A DNA stretch of 6,204 nucleotides. Source: an uncultured Jannaschia sp. Its GTDB lineage: Bacteria; Pseudomonadota; Alphaproteobacteria; Rhodobacterales; Rhodobacteraceae. The stretch lies in contig CALFSY010000077.1 in the NCBI GenBank assembly GCA_937916365.1, forward strand, positions 1 to 6,204, read 5' to 3'. Shown here piece after piece: positions 1 to 5,691 of this stretch (positions within the stretch are counted from its first letter, which is position 1; every line of letters begins with the position of its first letter). The position numbers and the translations under genes are program-made. A model generated the notes under the pieces. The model was not told the DNA's origin. It saw only the letters and a list, made by a program, of their open reading frames with translations, and ran no database searches.

Positions 1-28
1 GGCGCGCGTTCGTTTGATTGCGCCGTGT

Positions 29-60
29 GGTTTGTTTCGCGATTTGTTTTGAAGCAAACC
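29..60. repeat. imperfect inverted repeat downstream of livM
   Basis: GGTTTGTTTC (29-38) faces GAAGCAAACC (51-60) across a 12-base loop. In a plus-strand RNA all ten positions pair if one U-G wobble is allowed. In the minus-strand liv message the same position is a C-A mismatch, leaving 6+3 pairs. No U-tract follows on either strand, so this is not a convincing intrinsic terminator, although it lies only about 10 bases past the livM stop and could mark the 3' end of the operon message. The rest of bases 1-68 holds nothing I can call. Confidence 0.3.
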
Positions 61-68
61 AAACCCGT

Positions 69-1382
69 TTACCGTTGTTCCGGGATTAACCCGCGGGGGC
101 TGAACCGCAGCACGGCCAACAAAATCACCCCCATGGTCAACAACCGCATATAGGCGGCGGACCCAATTAAATGGGCGCGCAGCGCGCTGTCCTCGGCCAT
201 GCCCGCCGTGATGATTTCCATCAACAATAGGCCCAGGGGTTCAACCTGATTCCACAACCACCAGATTAGAAAACCGCCCAAAACCGCACCCCAATTATTA
301 CCCGATCCGCCCACGATTACCATGATCCAGATCAGAAATGTAAAACGCAGCGGTTGATATGTGCCGGGCACAAGTTGACCATCCAGCGTTGTCATCATCG
401 CCCCGGCAATCCCGCAAATGGCAGACCCCAAAACAAAAACCTGCAGATGCCTAAATTTAACATCCTTGCCCATGGCGGCGGCGGCGACCTCATTATCGCG
501 AATTGCGCGCATCATCCGGCCCCACGGTGAATTCCATGCCTTTTCCAGAACCCAGATCAAAATCAATAGCACGGCGATAAAAAGGCCCGCGTAGCAAAGT
601 TTCACGAAAATCGACGACAAATTCACCACATCCGCCCCCAATCGTGCGGACAAGGCGATAAACCAATCCGCCGCCTGTAGGTCGATTTCAAATGGCACAG
701 GCCGTGGTATGGCCGTGACGTTTTTTACACCGCGTGCCAGCCAATCTTCGTTTTTCAAAATGGCAATCACGATTTCGGAAATGCCAAGTGTCGCAATGGC
801 CAAATAGTCCGACCGCAGGCCCAAGGCGGTTTTTCCCACAATCCACGCGGCACCCGCCGCCAACAAACCACCCACCGGCCAGGCCAAAACTACAGGCAGG
901 CCCAAGCCACCCAAATACCCCGTCAACGCCGGATCAATATTTTCCACCGCGTCAACGCCCGGGTCAAATACATAGCGGTATAAGAAAAAACCACCGATCA
1001 GGATGGTGAACAAAACAATCGTGCGCGCCCGCCCGGCGGGAAATTTCGCATAAACCAAGATTGCACCCAAAATCGTTGCAGCGCCCAAAGCCAACGCTAA
1101 CACAATGCGCAGGCCGCCCGCCGCCCATGCTTCAACCACCGGGGGCATAGCGATCAAGACGGTGGCCAACCCACCCAATGCCACAAAACCCATGATGCCT
1201 ACATTGAACAGTCCCGCATAGCCCCATTGCATGTTGACGCCCAACGCCATGATGGCCGACACCAGCCCCATGTTAAAAATCGTCAACGCCGTGTTCCACG
1301 ATTGCAAAACCCCAGTTCCGATAAAAAGAGTGGCAACCAACGCAAATAGCGCAAGGGATTTAAGGGGGATTGGTCGCGTCAC
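69..1382 (-). CDS. livM: LivM-type branched-chain amino acid ABC transporter permease
   Basis: This is the second inner-membrane permease of the importer, 437 residues, close to the roughly 425 of E. coli LivM. It would pair with LivH to form the translocation channel. About nine to eleven hydrophobic segments are visible, for example near residues 8-26, 34-52, 56-80, 160-183, 260-280, 313-335 and 346-378. Family landmarks are the early MQWGYAGLFNVG block (51-62), LGLRSDYLAIATLG (187-200), and the cytoplasmic coupling loop RAIRDNEVAAAAMGKD (292-307), which in this family docks on the ATPases. The conserved IVGGSGNNWGAVLGG (356-370) follows. The GTG start at 1380-1382 overlaps the livH stop as GTGA, and AAGGGA lies 7 bases upstream, so I prefer it. 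The same frame stays open for 117 more codons upstream, but that stretch only shadows livH and is not membrane-like. The gene is last in the operon. The family is certain; the transported ligand is not. Confidence 0.95.
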   Translation of the reverse strand: MTRPIPLKSLALFALVATLFIGTGVLQSWNTALTIFNMGLVSAIMALGVNMQWGYAGLFNVGIMGFVALGGLATVLIAMPPVVEAWAAGGLRIVLALALGAATILGAILVYAKFPAGRARTIVLFTILIGGFFLYRYVFDPGVDAVENIDPALTGYLGGLGLPVVLAWPVGGLLAAGAAWIVGKTALGLRSDYLAIATLGISEIVIAILKNEDWLARGVKNVTAIPRPVPFEIDLQAADWFIALSARLGADVVNLSSIFVKLCYAGLFIAVLLILIWVLEKAWNSPWGRMMRAIRDNEVAAAAMGKDVKFRHLQVFVLGSAICGIAGAMMTTLDGQLVPGTYQPLRFTFLIWIMVIVGGSGNNWGAVLGGFLIWWLWNQVEPLGLLLMEIITAGMAEDSALRAHLIGSAAYMRLLTMGVILLAVLRFSPRGLIPEQR

Positions 1383-2392
1383 ACCGATTTCCCTTTCATG
1401 ATCCCTGTGGGCCGGAACAACAGCACGATCAACAAAATCGCAAAGCTGATCGCGAATTTGTAGTCGGTGCTTAACAGTTGCAATAACCCTTCGGGTTGCC
1501 ATCCTTCGGGGCCCAAATGCCCCACGACGCGGCGAAAGGCATAGGTGATAAACACCTCGGAAAACGCGATGATAAATCCACCTAAAATTGCGCCCAACGG
1601 ATTGCCCAGGCCCCCCACGATTGCCGCGGCAAACGTGGGCAGCAAAAGTTGAAAATACGTGAAGGGTTTGAAACTTTTGTCCAACCCATACAATACGCCC
1701 GCGGTGGTGGCCAAGGCGGCCACAATCACCCATGTGATGGTGACCACACGTTCGGGGTTGATGCCCGATAACAACGCCAAATCTTCGTTATCGGAAAAGG
1801 CACGCATGGATTTTCCCGTGCGGGTGCGGGAAAGAAACCAAAACAACAACGCCACCGCAATTACGGCAACCACAATCGTGATCGCCTGCGTGGTGCGAAA
1901 GGCCAATCCTTCTTCAAGCCCAGTTAAGGTGCGGAATTCGCGGGCCGAAATGATAAATCGCGCGCCGTCGGCAAATCGTTGATCGTCAACCCCGATGATG
2001 AATCGCACAACACCATTCAAAATGAACATCACGCCAAGGGACGCGATAACAAAAATCACCGGTTTTGCCTTTTGGCGCCGATAAAACCGATACACCACGC
2101 GGTCCGTGCCGATCACCAATAACGCCGTGACCGCAATGCCCAACGGTAACGCCAACAACGCCGTGGGCAAAGGGCCTAGTGTGACGCCCGCCCCCTGCAA
2201 TGCCCAGGTGCCCAAAATGGTGACCATTGCGCCAAAGGCCATGGTGTCGCCATGGGCAAAATTAGAAAACCGCAAGATGCCGTAAATTAACGTCACCCCC
2301 AATGCGCCCAACGCCAACTGTGCCCCATAGGCCGAGGCAGGGATCAACACAAAATTGGCCAGCGCCACAAAGGCGTTTAAGATGTCAGTCAT
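1379..2392 (-). CDS. livH: LivH-type branched-chain amino acid ABC transporter permease
   Basis: This is the first permease subunit, 337 residues, slightly longer than the roughly 308 of E. coli LivH. About eight hydrophobic segments can be seen, for example near 24-42, 47-66, 72-97, 112-135, 168-187, 214-236, 249-280 and 312-326. Diagnostic blocks are LGVTLIYGILRFSNFAHGD (31-49), the coupling loop MRAFSDNEDLALLSGIN (196-212), and AAIVGGLGNPLGAILGGF (257-274). The short C-terminus ends in a basic tail (MKGKSV). The ATG at 2392 overlaps the stop of the upstream small membrane gene in ATGACTGA. The bases just before it are A-rich with no clear Shine-Dalgarno, so livH is probably translated by coupling to that gene. 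Downstream it overlaps livM by 4 bases. The protein would form a heterodimeric channel with LivM, powered by LivG and LivF. Confidence 0.95.
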   Translation of the reverse strand: MTDILNAFVALANFVLIPASAYGAQLALGALGVTLIYGILRFSNFAHGDTMAFGAMVTILGTWALQGAGVTLGPLPTALLALPLGIAVTALLVIGTDRVVYRFYRRQKAKPVIFVIASLGVMFILNGVVRFIIGVDDQRFADGARFIISAREFRTLTGLEEGLAFRTTQAITIVVAVIAVALLFWFLSRTRTGKSMRAFSDNEDLALLSGINPERVVTITWVIVAALATTAGVLYGLDKSFKPFTYFQLLLPTFAAAIVGGLGNPLGAILGGFIIAFSEVFITYAFRRVVGHLGPEGWQPEGLLQLLSTDYKFAISFAILLIVLLFRPTGIMKGKSV

Positions 2393-2645
2393 TTTTTTTA
2401 CCGTTTATTTTCTTGTAAAAATTGCGGCTGATTTCCGATAAAATACCCAATATAAATGCAGCAACTATAAATAAATAACCTTGGTTTATAAGTTGTCGTG
2501 TGCTTCGTTGTGGGCCAAATGTTTCAATTGTTGAGATAGGGTCTGTTTGATACAAATGAGGCAACAAATAACCAAAAATTACCCCTAATAAACCCACTAT
2601 TAAAAATAACCAAGCAACCCAATATCCGATTTTCGTAAAAAACAT
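2385..2645 (-). CDS. small two-helix membrane protein of unknown function inside the liv operon
   Basis: I do not recognise this 86-residue protein as a named family. It has two hydrophobic segments (about 8-28 and 56-72) joined by a polar loop of some 27 residues. The C-terminal tail is strongly basic (R74, K78, K79, K83, K84), which predicts both ends in the cytoplasm. I chose the ATG at 2643-2645 because a GGGGGG tract lies 5 bases upstream and it starts 1 base after the livF stop; a reading from 2675 would add ten residues overlapping livF and lacks a comparable signal. The stop overlaps the livH start in ATGACTGA. Composition is unlike the neighbours: about 33% G+C by hand count over 2401-2640, with ATA used five times and TTA six times. 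Its position suggests an accessory subunit or assembly factor of the LivHM permease, but that is inference. The clean overlap with livH and the SD-like tract make a real gene likely. Confidence 0.8.
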   Translation of the reverse strand: MFFTKIGYWVAWLFLIVGLLGVIFGYLLPHLYQTDPISTIETFGPQRSTRQLINQGYLFIVAAFILGILSEISRNFYKKINGKKND

Positions 2646-2646
2646 T

Positions 2647-3384
2647 TCATCCCCCCAAAAAACTGCGCCGCACATCGGCGTCGGTTAGCAATTCTTTACC
2701 ACTGCCGGTGTGGGCATTGCGCCCTTGCACCAACACGTAACCTTTATCGGCAATCTCTAACGCTTGGCGCGCGTTTTGTTCCACCATCAAAATGGGGATA
2801 CCGGTGCGCGCGACCTCGATAATTCGGTCAAACAATTCGTCCATTACAATGGGCGATACGCCTGCGGTGGGTTCGTCCAACATCAACACCTTGGGCTGGG
2901 TCATCAAGGCGCGCCCCACCGCCACCTGTTGGCGTTGCCCGCCCGAAAGCTGCCCCGCAGGTTGATGGCGTTTTTCTTTTAGGATGGGAAACAACGCATA
3001 CACCTGTTCCATGGTGCCGCGAATGTCGTCGTGTCGGATAAAGGCACCCATTTCTAGGTTTTCCTCAACCGTCAATGATGTAAAGATATTACCGGTTTGT
3101 GGCACAAACCCCATGCCTTTGGTCACACGGGTTTGGGGGGGCAGGCCGCTAATATCTTCCCCATCTAGGCGCACAGACCCTTGGCGCAGGGTTAACATGC
3201 CAAACACGGCTTTCATCGCGGTGGATTTGCCCGCGCCGTTTGGCCCCACAATCACGGCAATTTCGCCTCGGTTCACCGCAATGGTGCAATCGTGCAAAAT
3301 ATCAGGGCCCGCGCCATAGCCTCCGGTCATCGCGTCACCGATCAGGAAAGCCATGCCGTCGTTGGGATCAGGATCAGTATTCAT
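2647..3384 (-). CDS. livF: LivF-type ABC transporter ATP-binding protein
   Basis: This is one of the two cytoplasmic ATPases of the importer. From the chosen ATG it is 245 residues, near the usual 235-240. Visible motifs are Walker A GPNGAGKST (47-55), the Q-loop glutamine in FVPQTGNIF (Q96), the signature LSGGQ (146-150), and Walker B VLMLDEP (166-172). The H-loop position reads MVEQNARQA, with Gln where most ABC ATPases have His; this is usual in the LivF family and does not imply an inactive site. The start is uncertain. The frame is open back to a TTG at 3471, which would overlap livG by 11 bases and add 29 unconserved residues. An ATG at 3354 would give 235 residues beginning MAFLIGDAMTGGYG. 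I chose the ATG at 3384 because it overlaps a mini-ORF stop as ATGA; none of the three has a strong Shine-Dalgarno. The gene ends 1 base before the small membrane gene. Confidence 0.93.
   Translation of the reverse strand: MNTDPDPNDGMAFLIGDAMTGGYGAGPDILHDCTIAVNRGEIAVIVGPNGAGKSTAMKAVFGMLTLRQGSVRLDGEDISGLPPQTRVTKGMGFVPQTGNIFTSLTVEENLEMGAFIRHDDIRGTMEQVYALFPILKEKRHQPAGQLSGGQRQQVAVGRALMTQPKVLMLDEPTAGVSPIVMDELFDRIIEVARTGIPILMVEQNARQALEIADKGYVLVQGRNAHTGSGKELLTDADVRRSFLGG
2651..2656 (-). promoter_or_regulatory. G6 tract acting as ribosome binding site for the small membrane gene
   Basis: On the minus strand six G residues lie 5 bases before the ATG at 2645. They also encode the last glycines of LivF (TTG GGG GGA TGA). 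Another ATG sits directly after the G tract (2650-2648), overlapping the livF stop as ATGA, but its frame closes after 16 codons. This tract decides the start chosen for the small gene. Confidence 0.5.
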
Positions 3385-3464
3385 GGTTTGCGTTTGATCC
3401 CCATCAAACTTTGGCTGAGGCACACATTGGGCCACCGCCGCCGGTTTTGTATCATGGATTTCAT
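3381..3464 (-). other. possible 27-codon coupling mini-ORF between livG and livF
   Basis: An ATG at 3464 overlaps the livG stop as ATGA. It opens a 27-codon frame whose own stop overlaps the ATG at 3384, the likely livF start, again as ATGA. The peptide begins MKSMIQNRRRW and is basic, with no hydrophobic segment or known motif. No Shine-Dalgarno precedes it, so any translation would come from ribosomes terminating on livG. This could be a relay that carries ribosomes across the 76-base gap into livF, or chance. If livF really starts at the TTG at 3471 or at the ATG at 3354, this reading loses its meaning. Confidence 0.3.
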
Positions 3465-4249
3465 GCGTCAACGTCTGCGCAGGTTTTATTTTTTAACCCT
3501 GTGCCCAAATAGGCCTCGATCACGCGTTCATCGGCTTTAATCGCCTCAATGGACCCTTCGGCTAATACATGGCCTTCGGCCATCACAATCACTGGGTCGC
3601 ACAGGCGGGTGATGAATTCCATATCGTGTTCGATCATGCAAAAGGTATAGCCGCGGTCGCGGTTCAGGCGTAAGATTGCATCGCCGATGGTATGCAGCAA
3701 CGTGCGGTTCACGCCTGCGCCGACTTCGTCCAAAAATACGATTTTGGCGTCCACCATCATTGTGCGGCCTAATTCCAACAGTTTTTTCTGCCCGCCCGAA
3801 ATCATGCCTGCGGGGTGATCGGCCAGGTGTTCGATGGTCAGAAATTCCAATACTTCGTCCGCGCGGGCCTTTAGCGCGCGTTCTTGTTCGGCGATGCGGT
3901 GGCGCCCCACCCAGGTTTGCCATAGCCCTTCGCCGATTTGGTCCATCGGCACCATCATCAGGTTTTCGCGGCAGGTCATCGAATGAAATTCGTGCGCGAT
4001 TTGAAAGGTGCGCAGTAATCCCTCTTTGAAAAGGATATGCGGGGCCAGGCCGGTAATATCCTCACCATCCATAACCACACGCCCAGATGTTGGCGACAAC
4101 GCGCCGGCGATCACGTTAAACAGCGTGGTTTTCCCCGCGCCATTGGGGCCGATCAGGCCCGTGATTGATCCCGCCGCAATGGTGAGGTTGGCCCCATCCA
4201 CCGCACGAAAGCCGCCGAAATGTTTGTGCACGTCTTGAACGGCGATCAT
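3461..4249 (-). CDS. livG: LivG-type ABC transporter ATP-binding protein
   Basis: This is the partner ATPase of LivF, 262 residues, the usual size for LivG (about 255). Motifs in order are Walker A GPNGAGKTT (34-42), the Q-loop in LLRTFQIAHEF (Q83), the signature ISGGQKK (150-156), Walker B IVFLDEV (170-176), and the H-loop histidine in IEHDM (H208). The LivG-type insert between Q-loop and signature (about 95-135) is present. Two deviations stand out from memory of E. coli LivG: SGGQKK replaces the usual YGQQRR-like signature, and LDEVGAGVN replaces LDEPAAGLN, so the Pro after the catalytic Glu is Val. The catalytic Glu (E175) and Asp (D174) are intact, so it should be active. AAGGGTGG lies a few bases before the ATG. 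It starts 75 bases after the binding-protein gene and ends at the mini-ORF or livF junction. Confidence 0.95.
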   Translation of the reverse strand: MIAVQDVHKHFGGFRAVDGANLTIAAGSITGLIGPNGAGKTTLFNVIAGALSPTSGRVVMDGEDITGLAPHILFKEGLLRTFQIAHEFHSMTCRENLMMVPMDQIGEGLWQTWVGRHRIAEQERALKARADEVLEFLTIEHLADHPAGMISGGQKKLLELGRTMMVDAKIVFLDEVGAGVNRTLLHTIGDAILRLNRDRGYTFCMIEHDMEFITRLCDPVIVMAEGHVLAEGSIEAIKADERVIEAYLGTGLKNKTCADVDA

Positions 4250-4262
4250 GGCCCACCCTTTG

Positions 4263-4276
4263 ATAAGGCATAAGGC
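4263..4276. repeat. tandem 7-base repeat in the binding protein-livG gap
   Basis: ATAAGGC occurs twice in tandem (4263-4269 and 4270-4276 on the plus strand), directly beside the hairpin in the same gap and overlapping its first two bases. It is probably incidental. Confidence 0.25.
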
Positions 4277-4304
4277 ACAGCCCGGCGGTATCGCCAGGCT
4301 GCGC
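4275..4304 (-). promoter_or_regulatory. stable RNA hairpin between the binding protein gene and livG
   Basis: In the minus-strand message GCGCAGCCUGGCG pairs along all 13 positions with CGCCGGGCUGUGC around an AUAC tetraloop, with two G-U wobbles. It lies 20 bases past the binding-protein stop and 25 bases before the livG ATG. No U-tract follows, so it is unlikely to be a full terminator. Binding-protein genes are often followed by a stable stem-loop that protects the upstream message from 3' exonucleases, so the binding protein is made in excess over the membrane parts. That role is inferred here from position and structure. An alternative outer stem, AGGCAC (4273-4278) with GTGCCT (4313-4318), would compete with its base. 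Confidence 0.6.
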
Positions 4305-4324
4305 TTTCGTATGTGCCTCGATGA

Positions 4325-5521
4325 TTAGCGGTAGCGTGCGGTTTGAATTTCGCCGCCTTCGATTTCGATCTCGCGGTAATTGCCCGCCGATTCGCCGGCC
4401 CCCACCAATTCAACCGCTGAGGCCCCGATATAATCAATATCTTCCCCCGCTGCGATCAGTTCCAGCGCGCGGCCCAATTCACCGGGTAGGATCGGTTCAC
4501 CCGGGGCATTGGCCACATCCATAACGTGGGCCGCATAATCGCCTGGCGCGGTTGATCCTGCCGCCTGCATTGCCAACAGGATCAGGGCCGCGGCATCATA
4601 GCTTTCTTTTGAAAAGGGTGATGTGCCGTCAAAACCGGCCGCTTCGGCCATGCCATGATAGATTTCCGCGCCCTCGGAATCAGTGCCCGGGTGTTGGCCA
4701 AACGATCCATCTATATCGGCGCCGAAGTTATCAACCAACGCTTGGCTAACCATCCCGTCGGGGAAAACAAATGTTTCAAAGGCCCCGGTATCAAGTGCAG
4801 ATTGGATGATTCCAGATCCACCTTGGTCAACATAGCCTGCAACAACCAATGCCTCACCCCCGGCGGCGGCCAACGCGCCAACCTCGGCCGAATAATCGCC
4901 GCGGCCATCTTCGTGCGCAGCAACCAAGGTGACGCTACCGCCCGCAGCTTCAAACGCGGCGGCAAAACTATCGGCCAGGCCAAGGCCGTAGTCATTGTTG
5001 GTGTAGGTTACGGCGACCTCGGAAAATCCGCGATCCATCAATACCTGGGTCATCACTTCACCCTGGCGTGCGTCGGATGGCGAGGTGCGGAAAAACAAAC
5101 CATTGTCTTCGACCGTCGATAATGCGGGCGATGTGGCTGAGGGTGAAATCATCACCATGCCATTGGGCACGGCCACATTGGTTAAGATTGCGGTGGTCAC
5201 GCCCGAACAATCGGCGCCCATAATCCCATCAACGCCATCGGCTGTAATCAACCGCTCCGCCGCGGCGGTGGCAACGGCGGCATCAATGCATGTTGAATCC
5301 GCCCGCGTTGATGTCACGCTTGCCCCATCCAACAAATTGCCGCTTTCGGTGACCTCGGCCATGGCCAGTTCGGCCCCATCGGCCATATGGGGGGTCAGCG
5401 ATTCAATCGGGCCTGTAAAGCCCAAGATAACGCCCAAGTTCACAGTGGTGGTATGCCCGTCGGCATGGGCCGTGCCGACGGCCATTGCCGCCAAAGCGGT
5501 GGTCAGCAGAAGTTTTTTCAT
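4325..5521 (-). CDS. livK: periplasmic amino acid-binding protein of the Liv-type ABC transporter
   Basis: This secreted receptor captures the ligand and delivers it to LivHM. It has 398 residues in the type I periplasmic-binding fold family that includes LivJ and LivK (about 370). The signal peptide is clear: basic MKK, a hydrophobic core (about 4-16), and a probable cut after A20 in TAHA/DGH. Family landmarks are VNLGVILGFTGPIESLTP (27-44), the DGIMGADCSG block (98-107), the ligand-pocket segment MISPSATSPAL (124-134), and VTYTNNDYGLGLADSF (171-186). The mature part has only two cysteines, C78 and C105, matching the single disulfide of E. coli LivJ. The chain is acidic, as is common for periplasmic proteins. 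GGAG sits 7 bases before the ATG. It is the first gene of the operon. The symbol follows the family name; whether the ligand is Leu/Ile/Val or another amino acid or amide cannot be told from sequence. Confidence 0.93.
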   Translation of the reverse strand: MKKLLLTTALAAMAVGTAHADGHTTTVNLGVILGFTGPIESLTPHMADGAELAMAEVTESGNLLDGASVTSTRADSTCIDAAVATAAAERLITADGVDGIMGADCSGVTTAILTNVAVPNGMVMISPSATSPALSTVEDNGLFFRTSPSDARQGEVMTQVLMDRGFSEVAVTYTNNDYGLGLADSFAAAFEAAGGSVTLVAAHEDGRGDYSAEVGALAAAGGEALVVAGYVDQGGSGIIQSALDTGAFETFVFPDGMVSQALVDNFGADIDGSFGQHPGTDSEGAEIYHGMAEAAGFDGTSPFSKESYDAAALILLAMQAAGSTAPGDYAAHVMDVANAPGEPILPGELGRALELIAAGEDIDYIGASAVELVGAGESAGNYREIEIEGGEIQTARYR

Positions 5522-5572
5522 TTCTAATCTCCATCATATGGACATCCGCGCGTGTCCCGCAAACCTACGTAA

Positions 5573-5587
5573 AGCGCATGGTGCGCT
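5573..5587. promoter_or_regulatory. 15-bp palindrome, possible operator
   Basis: AGCGCA (5573-5578) and TGCGCT (5582-5587) are exact reverse complements around TGG. It lies 52-66 bases upstream of the binding-protein ATG. I do not recognise the sequence as the site of any particular regulator. Confidence 0.3.
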
Positions 5588-5642
5588 GTGGAAAGCCAAA
5601 AATATAAGGCACCGGATCATTAGGTTGGGTGGTGGTGACACG

Positions 5643-5671
5643 TTGGCGCCCTATCTATGATCTAATGTGAT
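5643..5671 (+). promoter_or_regulatory. candidate sigma-70-type promoter of the sugar dehydrogenase gene
   Basis: TTGGCG (5643-5648) and TGTGAT (5666-5671) are 17 bases apart, each matching four of six consensus bases. The start of transcription would fall near 5678, leaving a very short leader before the ATG at 5692. The matches are modest and chance is possible. Confidence 0.3.
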
Positions 5672-5691
5672 AAACAATACGGCCACGAACC

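Larger units (their letters stand above)
5522..5691. promoter_or_regulatory. divergent intergenic region serving the liv operon and the sugar dehydrogenase gene
   Basis: These 170 bases lie between two genes read in opposite directions, so both promoters should be here. For the binding-protein gene I see a good GGAG site (5529-5532, minus strand) and a possible minus-strand -10, TATATT (5601-5606), but no matching -35, so that promoter is not firmly placed. AGCGCA-TGG-TGCGCT (5573-5587) is a perfect 6-base palindrome with a 3-base centre, and could be an operator or a 5'-leader hairpin. No small gene is evident. Confidence 0.55.

Noticed and set aside
1383..1733. 117-codon upstream extension of the livM frame
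   Set aside because: It lies inside livH in another frame, is rich in Arg/Gly/His and not membrane-like, and the GTG at 1382 has both a GTGA overlap and a Shine-Dalgarno.
2984..3319. Plus-strand 111-codon frame opposite livF
   Set aside because: It is antisense to the conserved ATPase core of livF and has no independent support.
3385..3471. N-terminal 29-residue extension of LivF from a TTG codon at 3471
   Set aside because: It needs a rare start with no Shine-Dalgarno, and adds a polar stretch not expected in the family. It is kept only as an alternative.
3546..3923. Minus-strand 125-codon frame within livG
   Set aside because: It is an out-of-frame shadow of livG, an Arg/Pro/Gly-rich translation typical of shifted GC-rich coding sequence.
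4275..4304. Hairpin in the binding protein-livG gap as an intrinsic terminator
   Set aside because: The stem is strong but no run of U follows (CUUAUGCC), and the downstream genes are needed for a working transporter.
4655..5122. Plus-strand open frame of 155 codons opposite the binding-protein gene
   Set aside because: It is antisense to a clearly real gene, with no recognisable domain or start signal.
5085..5660. Plus-strand open frame of 191 codons opposite the start of the binding-protein gene
   Set aside because: Its Ala/Ser/Val-rich translation mirrors the antisense of the binding-protein gene. It crosses the divergent promoter region and shows no family motif.
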